64,000 nucleotides of DNA from Stigmatella erecta (lineage in GTDB: Bacteria; Myxococcota; Myxococcia; Myxococcales; Myxococcaceae). The notes below the pieces were generated by a model. It searched no databases. It saw nothing but the letters and a program-made list of their open reading frames with translations, and was not told the origin of the DNA. The DNA lies in NCBI RefSeq assembly GCF_900111745.1, contig NZ_FOIJ01000002.1, positions 248,001 to 312,000 of the forward strand. The letters are read 5' to 3'. The translations under genes were made by a program, and so were the position numbers. This document shows, in pieces, positions 27,553-39,007 of the stretch. Within the stretch, counting starts at the first letter, position 1. Each line of letters begins with the position of its first letter.

Positions 27553-28503
27553 ATGACAACGAAACAAGCCCCCATTCATTCTGGTTTTGGCGCGCGGACG
27601 ACAGCGCGTGAGGTCCTTGGCAGCCGCAGGCTCGATGGCCTCATCGCCGTGGTGACCGGCGGGTACGCGGGCGTCGGACTCGAGACCACGCGCGTGCTCT
27701 CGGCCGCGGGTGCGACGGTCATCGTTCCGGCCCGGACGCCCGACAAGGCGCGCACGGCGTTGGCGGGGCTGGAGCGCGTAGAGCTCGAGCGTCTCGACTT
27801 GTTCGAGCCAGCCTCGATCGATTCCTTCGCCGCGCGATTCCTCGAGTCCGGCCGCCCCATTCACATGCTCTTGAACAATGCGGGCATCATGGCCACTCCG
27901 CTCGTGAGGGATGCCCGAGGCTTCGAGTCCCAGCTCGCCACCAACCACCTCGGCCACTTCCAGCTCACGGTCCGCCTCTGGCCCGCGCTGCGAAAGGCGA
28001 ACGGTGCACGCGTGGTCACCCTGTCGTCGCGAGGCCACCGCCGCGCCGCGATTGACTTCGAGGACCCGCACTTCGAGCGGCGCCTCTACGACAAGTGGGT
28101 CGCCTACGGCCAGTCGAAGACAGCGAATGCGCTCTTCGCGCTCGCGCTCGACGTGCGCGGAGAGCCGCATCGCATCCGCGCGTTCTCCGTGCACCCCGGA
28201 GCCATCCTGACGGAGCTGGTGCGCTCGCTGTCAGACGAGGAGCTGCGCGCCATCCAGGCTGCGGGCCCAGGCGACTTCTACAAGACCCCGGAACAGGGCG
28301 CAGCCACGAGCGTCTGGTGCGCGACGAGCCCCCAGCTCGACGGCCTGGGCGGCGTGTACTGCGAGGACGTGGACCTCGCCGAACCGGTGCCCGCGGATTT
28401 CCCGGAGCAACGGGGGGTGAAGCCGTGGGCGAGGGATCTGGAGCTGGCCGAGCGCCTCTGGACGAAGAGCGAGGCGTGGACCGGCGTGAAGCTCACCCCG
28501 TGA
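27553..28503 (+). CDS. Short-chain dehydrogenase/reductase
   Basis: A 316-residue SDR oxidoreductase using NAD(P)H on an unknown alcohol or carbonyl substrate. The cofactor motif is TGGYAGVGLET (about 36-46), followed by the structural LLNNAGIM, the catalytic Ser in VVTLSSRGHRR and YGQSK (YxxxK). After the active site come SVHPGAILTEL and GGVYCEDVDLAEPV, the layout of the retinol-dehydrogenase/WWOX-like SDR group. It is convergent with the XRE-family gene, overlapping it by 11 bp. It is the first intact gene of the island. Confidence 0.92.
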   Translation: MTTKQAPIHSGFGARTTAREVLGSRRLDGLIAVVTGGYAGVGLETTRVLSAAGATVIVPARTPDKARTALAGLERVELERLDLFEPASIDSFAARFLESGRPIHMLLNNAGIMATPLVRDARGFESQLATNHLGHFQLTVRLWPALRKANGARVVTLSSRGHRRAAIDFEDPHFERRLYDKWVAYGQSKTANALFALALDVRGEPHRIRAFSVHPGAILTELVRSLSDEELRAIQAAGPGDFYKTPEQGAATSVWCATSPQLDGLGGVYCEDVDLAEPVPADFPEQRGVKPWARDLELAERLWTKSEAWTGVKLTP

Positions 28504-29341
28504 GCCGGAACAGCTTGCGTGCGCGCGCCGTGCTCTCTCCGGGCTGCGGCGAATAGAGCGAGACGCGGAGCTCCCGGCCATCGGGCTCCGCATGCATGAG
28601 CGTGACGTGCTCGAACTCGATCACCCCTACTCCCGGGAAGACGAGCGCCTTGCGTCCCTCGGGAACCTGATCCATCACAGCGTGCTCGCTCCAGAAGCGC
28701 GCGAACTCCGGGCTGACGCTCGCCAGCTCCGCCGCGAGCGCATCGAACTCCGCCCTGTCGGCGGCGCGCGCGGCATCAAGGCGAAAGCCCGCAACGGACC
28801 TGCGCGCGGCGCCCTCCCAGTCCGGCATGAGCGCGCGCCGCTCGGGCTGCGTGAACATCGACCACAGTCCGTTGCGCCGCCCGGCGGGAAGCTGTCCGTA
28901 ATCCCCATAGACGATCGCCGCCGCTGCGTTCCATGCGAGCACGTCCCACCGCCTCGTCGAGACCAGCGCCGGATAGGGATGGGCATCGATGACCCGCTGG
29001 AGGGTGTCACTGACCGCCTGGGGAGCGCGCGAGGGACGGGACGCGGGACGGCCGTGCGCCAGCTCGAAGAGGTGCGCCCGCTCCGTGGGCGTCAGGCGGA
29101 GCGCTCGGGCGAGGCGCTCGAGTAACGGCTCCGACACGTGGATGTCCCGTCCCTGCTCGAGCCACGTGTACCAACTCACGCCAACGTCCGCGAGAACGGC
29201 GACCTCTTCGCGGCGCAGGCCCGGCGTGCGCCGTCGGCGGCCGTCCGGCAAGCCCACATCCGCCGGACGAACGCGCGCACGGCGGCTGCGGAGGAACCGC
29301 GCGAGCTCGTCGCGCTGCGGAATACGTGGCCTTTCCGTCAC
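28493..29341 (-). CDS. XRE-family regulator with MmyB-like ligand-binding domain
   Basis: A ~282-residue transcription factor. The N-terminal helix-turn-helix (about 8-85) contains RTPGLRREEVAVLADVGVSWYTWLEQGRDIHVS. It is followed by a PAS-like MmyB/MLTR ligand-binding domain (HPYPALVSTRRWDVLAWNAAAAIVYGDY ... FEHVTLMHAEPDGRELRVSLYSP). Such regulators usually repress a neighbouring SDR gene and respond to small lipophilic ligands, so the convergent SDR is the obvious target. The start is a GTG at 29341 (VTERPRIPQRDELARFLRSRR), where homology-like sequence begins; the frame is open further upstream but is not convincing. Confidence 0.85.
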   Translation of the reverse strand: MTERPRIPQRDELARFLRSRRARVRPADVGLPDGRRRRTPGLRREEVAVLADVGVSWYTWLEQGRDIHVSEPLLERLARALRLTPTERAHLFELAHGRPASRPSRAPQAVSDTLQRVIDAHPYPALVSTRRWDVLAWNAAAAIVYGDYGQLPAGRRNGLWSMFTQPERRALMPDWEGAARRSVAGFRLDAARAADRAEFDALAAELASVSPEFARFWSEHAVMDQVPEGRKALVFPGVGVIEFEHVTLMHAEPDGRELRVSLYSPQPGESTARARKLFRLTG

Positions 29342-29785
29342 GAAGCCACACTTTACGCGAAAGGCGGCACCTGGGGGAGAAGCGCGAAGCTCCCGCGAAC
29401 CTGGAGCCAGGGGATGCGGAACCCTCCTGTGGAAAGACTTGTGGCTGCGCTCGTAGCCCATGAAGCCACGAGGACGCGGCGCTTGGCACCCGATGTGTCG
29501 ATCTGGATGTCCGAGATGCGCGAGTTGGCCAGCGCCACACCGAACACCGACACCCCGTAGTGCGCCACGGATCAGCTGGCGCACCACCTGTCCTTCAGGC
29601 GTCACCTCCACCAGCCCGCGCGAGAATCGGCTGAGCCAGGGCTGAGCCCGCGCTGTGTAAGCACAAGGTCCAATACCCATGACCTGACACTTTCGGTACA
29701 GGTGGCCGCGCTGACATGGCCCAGCACCTCGTCTGGCTTCTGGCCGTCTGGGCCGTTCCCCAGCATGCACTCAGCGCCACATCGC
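29342..29785. other. Island spacer without a supportable gene
   Basis: Several short minus-strand frames (for example 29353-29568, and VEVTPEGQVVRQL around 29600) look like scraps of a decayed surface protein, but none is long or consistent enough to call. The 55-bp repeat copy at 29641-29695 is here. The Kelch gene promoter presumably lies near its right end. Confidence 0.5.
29641..29695 (+). repeat. 55-bp imperfect direct repeat, copy 1
   Basis: Similar to 31851-31905 at about 85% by eye, both containing GCTGAGCCCGCGC, then ACAAGGTC and CCATGACCTGACACT. The two copies flank the Kelch lipoprotein gene in the same orientation. Confidence 0.7.
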
Positions 29786-31651
29786 ATGAAAAACCTGCCG
29801 AGCTCACTTCTTGCCTTCTGCTTGACGCTTGCAGTCACTGGCTGCGACTGCTCTTCATCGTCATCAGACGATTTCTCACTCAGTGTCGTCCTCGCGGAGA
29901 CCCGCATCTCCGCAGGGATGGAGACCACCGCGAAGGCCCAGCGGGTCTATGACGATGGCCGCGCCGTCGACCTCGACGCCTCCACTCCACGGCAATGGAC
30001 CTCGTCCGCTCCTCAAGTGGCCTCCGTCGAACCACAACCGGACGGCACCGTCAAAGTGACGGCGCTCAAGCCCGGTAGCACCACCATCACAGTCAACTCG
30101 GACGGAGCCTCGGGCGAGGCCACCCTCGAGGTCACCGACGCTCGCCTCCTCTCGCTGCAGGTGTCACCCACCAGCGCCTCCGTGCTTGCAGGCCTCACGC
30201 AGCAGTTCACCGCCCAGGGCACCTACGGCGACGGCACCACGCGCGACGTGACGAGCAGCGCGACGTGGACCTCGAGCAACACCGCCATGGCCACCGTCAG
30301 CAGCACGGGCCTGAGCACCGGCGTGGCCGCGGGTGGGCCTATCACCCTCACCGCCACCCTGGGTGGCGTGAGCGGCACGGCTCAGTTCACCATCACCCCT
30401 CCCCCGCCCGTGCTCATCTCCATCAAGATCACCCCCGCGACGGCTTCGGTGCTCCTGGGCTCGACACAGCAGTTCACCGCTCAAGGCAGCTACAGCGACG
30501 GCACCACGAGCGATGTGACGAACAGCGCGACGTGGACCTCGAGCGACGCCGCCATTGCCACCGTGAGCAGCATGGGCCTGGGCACCGGCGTGGCCGGGGG
30601 TGGGCCCGTCACACTCACCGCCTCCCTGGGTGGCGTGAGCGGCACGGCTCAACTCAGCGTCAAGGGGTGGACGTCCGCAGGGTCCATGTCCACGAGCCGC
30701 TACAACCACACCGCCACGCGGCTGGCCTCGGGCAAGGTGCTCATCGCTGGGGGGCGCAATGGGACGACCCCCCTGAGCAGTGCGGAGTTGTACGATCCAG
30801 CTACCAACTCCTGGTCTCCAGCCAAGGCCATGGCCAAGGGCCGCTTCGCTCACGCCGCCCTATTGCTCGACGATGGTTACGTGATCGCCACTGGGGGCGT
30901 CGGCGCCCTGACCAGCACGGAGATGTATGATCCGGCGAGCGACTCCTGGTTTGTGGTCAGCCCCATGAGCGGGGGCCGCTCCGGTCACACCATGACGCTG
31001 CTTCCCTCGGGCCAGGTGCTCGTCACCGGCGGCACCGATGGCAACAGCGCTCTAGCCACTGCGGAGGTGTTCGAGCCGCTCGCCAACCTTTGGGTTCGGT
31101 CCAGCACCATGAGCACCGCCCGCTTCAACCACACGGCCACATTGCTCTCCTCGGGCAAGGTCCTCGTCTCAGGGGGGTCCAATGGCTCCGGGAGCTTGAG
31201 CAGCGCCGAGGTGTACGACCCGGCCACCAACTTGTGGACTCCAGTTGCCACCATGGTGACGCGCCATAGCCTTCACGCCGCCACGCTGCTCTCCTCGGGG
31301 AAGGTGCTCATCTCAGGAGGGACATCGCTCACCGATCCCTCTTCCTCTGAGCTGTATGATCCAGGCGCCAACGTCTGGTCCACAGCGGGCGCCATGGTCG
31401 CAGGCCGCTCCCGCCACACCGCCACGCTGCTCGATTCGGGCCAGGTGCTCGTCGCGGGGGGCGACGGCAGCAGCTATTACAACACTGCGGAGTCGTACAA
31501 CCCAGCCACCCCTTCCTGGTCCGCAGCCTTCCCCATGGCCGTGCCTCGCAGCCAGCACACCGCGACGCTGCTGACCTCAGGCAGGGTTCTCGTCGTGGGT
31601 GGCGAAGATGGCACCCATTCCCTTGCCACGGCGGAGATGTACGCGCCCTAA
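29786..31651 (+). CDS. Ig-like and Kelch-repeat lipoprotein
   Basis: A 621-residue exported lipoprotein. The signal MKNLPSSLLAFCLTLAVTGC ends in a good lipobox. After a Ser-rich linker come an Ig-like segment (about 30-115), two tandem Big_2-type Ig domains (about 118-205 and 207-292; each with SVLxGxTQQFTAQGxYxDGTT and SSxATWTSS), then six Kelch/galactose-oxidase-type blades (about 295-621) with the periodic RxxHTATLLxSGKVLxxGG ... AExYDPATxxW pattern. It is probably a surface-exposed propeller involved in adhesion or carbohydrate binding. Similar proteins are numerous in myxobacteria. The start is set by the signal peptide. Confidence 0.92.
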   Translation: MKNLPSSLLAFCLTLAVTGCDCSSSSSDDFSLSVVLAETRISAGMETTAKAQRVYDDGRAVDLDASTPRQWTSSAPQVASVEPQPDGTVKVTALKPGSTTITVNSDGASGEATLEVTDARLLSLQVSPTSASVLAGLTQQFTAQGTYGDGTTRDVTSSATWTSSNTAMATVSSTGLSTGVAAGGPITLTATLGGVSGTAQFTITPPPPVLISIKITPATASVLLGSTQQFTAQGSYSDGTTSDVTNSATWTSSDAAIATVSSMGLGTGVAGGGPVTLTASLGGVSGTAQLSVKGWTSAGSMSTSRYNHTATRLASGKVLIAGGRNGTTPLSSAELYDPATNSWSPAKAMAKGRFAHAALLLDDGYVIATGGVGALTSTEMYDPASDSWFVVSPMSGGRSGHTMTLLPSGQVLVTGGTDGNSALATAEVFEPLANLWVRSSTMSTARFNHTATLLSSGKVLVSGGSNGSGSLSSAEVYDPATNLWTPVATMVTRHSLHAATLLSSGKVLISGGTSLTDPSSSELYDPGANVWSTAGAMVAGRSRHTATLLDSGQVLVAGGDGSSYYNTAESYNPATPSWSAAFPMAVPRSQHTATLLTSGRVLVVGGEDGTHSLATAEMYAP

Positions 31652-31973
31652 GCCACAGCGTCTCTACCAGGACTGATGTGCCGTGTACCCGAGCGGATAC
31701 CGAACGGTGGACAGGACATCATCCTGGACACGAGCTGTTCCCCTTCCACGGCGTCCACGACACATGTCGCCGCGTTGTGCATCCGGGCCCGCTGACGACA
31801 GGTGCCGCGCCTCCGCGATGGCCTCGGCGGCGCCGTCGTAGGCATCCTCCGCTGAGCCCGCGCGGCGTAGGTACAAGGTCTAATATCCATGACCTGACAC
31901 TCTGAATAGGTTCCTCGCTCGCGACAAATGGACCTTCGAGCGATCCACGCTCGAAGAAAAGGAGCCTGTGGCG
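31652..31973. other. Spacer between Kelch and DUF1254 genes
   Basis: No gene supported on either strand. It contains copy 2 of the 55-bp repeat (31851-31905) and ends with the ribosome site AAGGAG (31959-31964) of the DUF1254 gene. Confidence 0.55.
31851..31905 (+). repeat. 55-bp imperfect direct repeat, copy 2
   Basis: Second copy of the repeat found at 29641-29695. Together they flank the Kelch gene, as would follow from duplication or insertion of a gene cassette. Confidence 0.7.
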
Positions 31974-33353
31974 ATGAGCGCTGGTTTGTACGAGACCGCA
32001 TACGAGATCGGCTGCGAGGGATATACATATCTCTATCCCATCGTGTTGATGGACGTGACGCGCCGGCAGATGACGAACGTCAAGGAGATCGACCTCGCTA
32101 CCTGGCGAAGCCCGGCCAACGTGTTCATGAATAACCCGCGTTTCCCGGGACCGGAAGACCGCACCGTGGTGCGACCCAACTTCGACACGCTCTATTCGAG
32201 TGCGTGGCTCGATCTCGTGCGCGAGCCCATGGTCATCAAGGTCCCTCCGGCCGATGGGCGCTACTACCTCTTGCCCATGCTCGACATGTGGACGGACGTC
32301 TTCACCTGCCCCGGCCCCCGAACGACGGGGACCGCGGCCCAGCAGCTCGTCATCGTCGGCCCGGGGTGGAGCGGGACGATCAACCCGGCCCTGAAGCTGC
32401 AACGGATCGACGCGTCGACGCCGTATGTCTGGATCATCGGACGAACGCAGTGCGACGGTAGTGAATCGGGCGGTGCATCGAGCTACGCCAGCGTGCACGA
32501 GTTCCAGAAGGGCCTCGAGATCATCCCTTACTCCGCCTACGCGGCCGGGCAGCCGGCGCCGCCGCCCGTCGGGTCAGACACCGATGACATCAGCCGCGAA
32601 GAGCCGTTGGTGCTCGTAGAAAAGATGACTCCCGAAGAGTTCTTCGCCTATGGCGCAGACCTGCTGCGCCAGAATCCTGCGCACTTCAATGACTACCCCA
32701 TTCTCGCGCGTCTGGCGCAGGTAGGCTTCGTGGCGGGCCAGCCGTTCGACCTGAACGCAGCCCCGGCGATCGTGCAAAAGGCCTTCAAGAAAGCGGTCCC
32801 CGACGCCCTCGCCCGGATGAAGGAAAAGCAGACCTCCCTCACGCCGCTGACGAATGGCTGGACATACGCGAACGATCTGGTGGGGACCTACGGGACGAGC
32901 TACCTCCGCCGCGCGATCGTTGCCCTGATCGGACTGGGCGCCAATCTCCCGGAGGACGCAATCTACCCGGTCGCCTACAATGACGTGGACGCGGATTCCA
33001 AGCTCACCCCGCTGGACAGCGCCAAGCATTACACGCTGCGCTTCGAGGCCAACAGCCTGCCACCGGTGAACGCCTTCTGGTCCGTGACGCTGTACGACGA
33101 GCAGGGATTCCAGGTCCCGAACTCCATCAACCGCTTCTCGCTGGGCACGCGAAACAACCTGGCCCAGGACCCCTCCGATGGCTCCGTGACGGTGTACGTC
33201 CAACGATCCATGGACGAGACCGATTCGAGGCGGTCGAACTGGCTGCCGGCACCACAGCAGGGCGCGTTCAACCTCACCATGCGGCTGTACTCGCCGAAGC
33301 AGGAGGCGGTCAATGCAGATTGGCACCCGCCTCCGATCATGCGAGCGGAGTGA
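31974..33353 (+). CDS. DUF1254/DUF1214 protein
   Basis: A 459-residue protein of unknown function. The N-terminal DUF1254 part (about 10-160) has YTYLYPIVLMDVTRRQM, then RTVVRPNFDTLYSSAWLDL and RYYLLPMLDMWTDVFTCPGPRTTGT. The C-terminal DUF1214 part (about 340-455) has AKHYTLRFEANSLPPVNAFWSVTLYD then FQVPNSINRFSLGTRNNL and the ending LRLYSPKQE-like MRLYSPKQEAV. The ATG at 31974 lies 9 nt after AAGGAG and is preferred to a GTG 6 nt upstream. No signal peptide is visible. Family members occur widely beside oxidoreductases and regulators, but no reaction is established. Confidence 0.88.
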   Translation: MSAGLYETAYEIGCEGYTYLYPIVLMDVTRRQMTNVKEIDLATWRSPANVFMNNPRFPGPEDRTVVRPNFDTLYSSAWLDLVREPMVIKVPPADGRYYLLPMLDMWTDVFTCPGPRTTGTAAQQLVIVGPGWSGTINPALKLQRIDASTPYVWIIGRTQCDGSESGGASSYASVHEFQKGLEIIPYSAYAAGQPAPPPVGSDTDDISREEPLVLVEKMTPEEFFAYGADLLRQNPAHFNDYPILARLAQVGFVAGQPFDLNAAPAIVQKAFKKAVPDALARMKEKQTSLTPLTNGWTYANDLVGTYGTSYLRRAIVALIGLGANLPEDAIYPVAYNDVDADSKLTPLDSAKHYTLRFEANSLPPVNAFWSVTLYDEQGFQVPNSINRFSLGTRNNLAQDPSDGSVTVYVQRSMDETDSRRSNWLPAPQQGAFNLTMRLYSPKQEAVNADWHPPPIMRAE

Positions 33354-33454
33354 TCCTCGATCGCTCGGTGCGCCGGGCACATCACCAAGGTGGGCAGGCG
33401 TGTGTCTGCTGGAGATGAGAGGCTTCTGCGCCGGCTCGGCGTGCGGCGAATGGC

Positions 33455-33532
33455 CTCCCCGTCAGCGTCCCTCACCTCCCGCTCTGCTCCCGCCCGCTAC
33501 GCCCACCAGGGCTCCTGTCCTTCCTATGCTCG
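33455..33532 (+). repeat. 78-bp direct repeat, copy 2
   Basis: Partner of 26535-26612 (one mismatch). It lies 102 bp after the DUF1254 gene and 57 bp from the broken 3' end of the FAD monooxygenase, suggesting that an insertion or deletion event ended here. Confidence 0.85.
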
Positions 33533-33588
33533 ACGCCCGAACGGATACCGGCTTTCGAGCGATTGCGGACATCCGGGCTAAGGCTTCC

Positions 33589-35971
<2,383 letters not shown>

Positions 35972-36112
35972 GGAGGAGGCGAGAGCGGGGAAGGAGGCAG
36001 CGGCCAGAACGGAGCGGATGAAGCAGAGGAGGCAGCGAGCTGCCGCTGAATCACACGAAGTGCGGGAGAGCCACCCAATCGGGGCAAGCTCAAAGGACCT
36101 CAGACGTGGGCA

Positions 36113-37121
<1,009 letters not shown>

Positions 37122-37122
37122 T

Positions 37123-37205
37123 GAAGGAAACGAGGGCAAAAAAAAGCCCAGCAACCCGTTCAGGTTGCTGGGCTTGTGAATGTGGAGGCGGCGGGAATCG
37201 AACCC
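37123..37205 (+). repeat. Right copy of tmRNA 3' end plus terminator (putative attR)
   Basis: Matches 26245-26326. Here it is joined to the complete tmRNA gene, with 28 identical bp at 37178-37205. The toxin remnant stops exactly at its outer edge. Confidence 0.8.
37136..37175 (-). terminator. tmRNA rho-independent terminator
   Basis: A perfect 12-bp stem (AGCCCAGCAACC with GGTTGCTGGGCT, loop 6 nt) is followed on the minus strand by a run of eight T residues (37145-37138). It starts 5 bp after the mature tmRNA 3' end. Confidence 0.9.
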
Positions 37206-37543
37206 GCGTCCGAAAGCCTTCCGTTCTTCGACCCTACGTGCGTAGTCCGCGCTTTGCTACGTCCCGAAGGCTCCCACGGACGGGATCCTCCGAGCCGATC
37301 CTGGAAAAGTCTCGCCACCTCGGTCCCAGGAACCCTCGGCAGCCAGCCCGCATTGTGACGGTCCTACCCCACCCCACGGGCAGAGAGCGGGAGGACCGCG
37401 CGCTAAGAACTGTTGTTAGGCAGCCAGCGCGAGCTCAACGTTGTCGTTGGCTTTTGTGTCTTTGCCATCGGTTTTTACGAGCCATTGGCCCACTCGGCAC
37501 GCGTCTCGAACTTCTATGCCCCCGTCGAAACCAGGTCGCCCCC
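37181..37543 (-). ncRNA. ssrA: tmRNA (transfer-messenger RNA)
   Basis: The ~363-nt trans-translation RNA that frees stalled ribosomes and tags their products for proteolysis. The 5' end GGGGGCGACCTGGTTTCGACG pairs with the 3' acceptor strand CGCCTCC (7 bp, one G-U). The T-arm is GCGGGTTCGATTCCCGC. The tag frame (37451-37416) reads ANDNVELALAA then TAA, with GCC as resume codon. After the discriminator A the genome reads CAT, so the CCA end is not encoded and must be added. Its 3' end is duplicated at 26.3 kb, marking it as an integration site. Protein ORFs drawn over this region are spurious. Confidence 0.97.
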
Positions 37544-37559
37544 ATTGGTGACCTTCCCT

Positions 37560-37587
37560 ACAGTAACCGCTGACGGCGCCCCGTCAA
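37560..37587 (-). promoter_or_regulatory. Probable ssrA sigma-70 promoter
   Basis: TTGACG (37587-37582), a 16-bp spacer, and TACTGT (37565-37560) on the minus strand, ~17 bp upstream of the mature tmRNA 5' end. This leaves a short leader for RNase P to remove. Confidence 0.6.
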
Positions 37588-37663
37588 TCCTCCTGACAGC
37601 CCTCCCCGCATCCTAGGGTTCTCCTCCGCCCGGGCGACCCCTTGCCCGGCCGTCAGGTCCCCT

Positions 37664-39007
37664 ATGCGAACCCTCCTCCTGCTCCTCGTGATGGGCGCCG
37701 CGGCCTCCTCGGCCGCCCAGCCGAACACCCCCTCGGCCTTCCCGTATCCGGTGAAAACGGACACGCTGCCCAACGGCCTCACCGTGGTGCGCGTGCCGTT
37801 CCACTCCCCCGGCCTGGTCGCCTACTACACCGTCGTCCGCGTGGGCTCCCGCAACGAGGTGGAGCCTGGCAAGACGGGCTTCGCCCACTTCTTCGAGCAC
37901 ATGATGTTCAAGGGCACGAAGAAGCACCCCGAAGGCGAGCGCGAGCGCCTCCTCGCCACCTACGGCTTCGACGACAACGCGTTCACCACCGACGATTTCA
38001 CCGTCTATCACTCGTATGGGCCCACCGCGGGACTCGATGCCCTCATCGAGCTGGAGGCCGACCGGTTCCGGAACCTCGAGTACGCCGAGCCGTCCTTCCG
38101 CACCGAGGCCCTCGCCGTGCTCGGCGAGTACCACAAGAACGAGGCCAACCCCTGGCTGCGCATGGAGGAGCGGCTGCTGGGCACCGCCTTCAAGGCGCAC
38201 CCCTACCGCCACACCACGCTCGGCTTCTACGAGGACATCCAGGCCATGCCCGAGGCCTACGCCTACAGCCGGACCTTCTTCGAGCGCTGGTACACCCCTG
38301 ACAACACCCTCCTGTTCATCGCCGGGGACTTCAACGACAGCGAGGTCATGGCCGATGTGCGCGCGCACTACGGCCCCTGGAACCGCAAGGTGGCCCGCGT
38401 CCCCATCCCCGCCGAGCCGCCGCAGGCGGAGAAGCGCACCGTCTCCGTCGAGTGGCCCTCCAGCACCCTGCCCCGCCAGGTGCTCGCCTGGCGCACCCCG
38501 GCCGCGGCCCTCTCCACCCCCAGCGCCGCCATCCAGGCCGTGCTGGCGGACTACCTCGTGGGCACCACCAGCCCCGTCTACAAGGAGCTGGTGCTCGGCA
38601 AGCAGCTCGTCGAGTCGCTCGGCAGCGGCTTCTACCCGCACCGGGACCCGTCCCTCTTCAGCCTCCATGCGACCCTCAAGGCCGAGGAGAGCCGCCCTGC
38701 CACCGAGGCCGCCCTCACCCAGGCCATCCAGGAGCTGGCCTCGGGCAAGGTGGACCCCGCGCGCGTCAAGGCCATCCAGAGCAACATCCGCTACAGCCTC
38801 CTCATGAACCTGGAGACCCCCAACGATGTGGCGGGCCAGCTTGCCTGGTACGCCGGCATCTTCGGGACGCCGGACGCGCTCTCCCGCCACCTTCAGAACG
38901 TCGCCCGCGTGCAGCCCGAGCAGCTCGTCTCCTTCGCCAAGCGCTACCTCGTCGACTCCCAGCTCACCGTCCTCACCCTCACCCCCGCCGCCGGAGGAAA
39001 GCCGTGA
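37664..39007 (+). CDS. M16-family zinc protease, catalytic subunit
   Basis: A 447-residue exported peptidase (signal MRTLLLLLVMGAAASSAAQ). The inverted zinc motif HFFEH (in GFAHFFEHMMFKGT, about residues 75-87) with the downstream Glu in the EALAVLGEYHKNE helix marks an active M16B insulinase/processing-peptidase N-domain. The C-domain has TLPRQVLAWRTP and LGKQLVESLGSGFYP. It is followed directly by a second M16 gene with a 1-bp TGATG overlap. M16B enzymes usually work as a pair of an active and an inactive subunit degrading peptides, here in the periplasm. Confidence 0.93.
   Translation: MRTLLLLLVMGAAASSAAQPNTPSAFPYPVKTDTLPNGLTVVRVPFHSPGLVAYYTVVRVGSRNEVEPGKTGFAHFFEHMMFKGTKKHPEGERERLLATYGFDDNAFTTDDFTVYHSYGPTAGLDALIELEADRFRNLEYAEPSFRTEALAVLGEYHKNEANPWLRMEERLLGTAFKAHPYRHTTLGFYEDIQAMPEAYAYSRTFFERWYTPDNTLLFIAGDFNDSEVMADVRAHYGPWNRKVARVPIPAEPPQAEKRTVSVEWPSSTLPRQVLAWRTPAAALSTPSAAIQAVLADYLVGTTSPVYKELVLGKQLVESLGSGFYPHRDPSLFSLHATLKAEESRPATEAALTQAIQELASGKVDPARVKAIQSNIRYSLLMNLETPNDVAGQLAWYAGIFGTPDALSRHLQNVARVQPEQLVSFAKRYLVDSQLTVLTLTPAAGGKP

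Noticed and set aside
30130-30660. DNA tandem repeat
   Set aside because: It reflects two homologous Ig-like domains encoded in the Kelch lipoprotein, not a separate repeat element.
37176-37616. Short plus-strand ORFs (for example starting MNVEAAGIEPASE) over the tmRNA gene
   Set aside because: They are translations of the complement of tmRNA; the GIEPASE-type peptide is a known artefact of reading through a T-arm.
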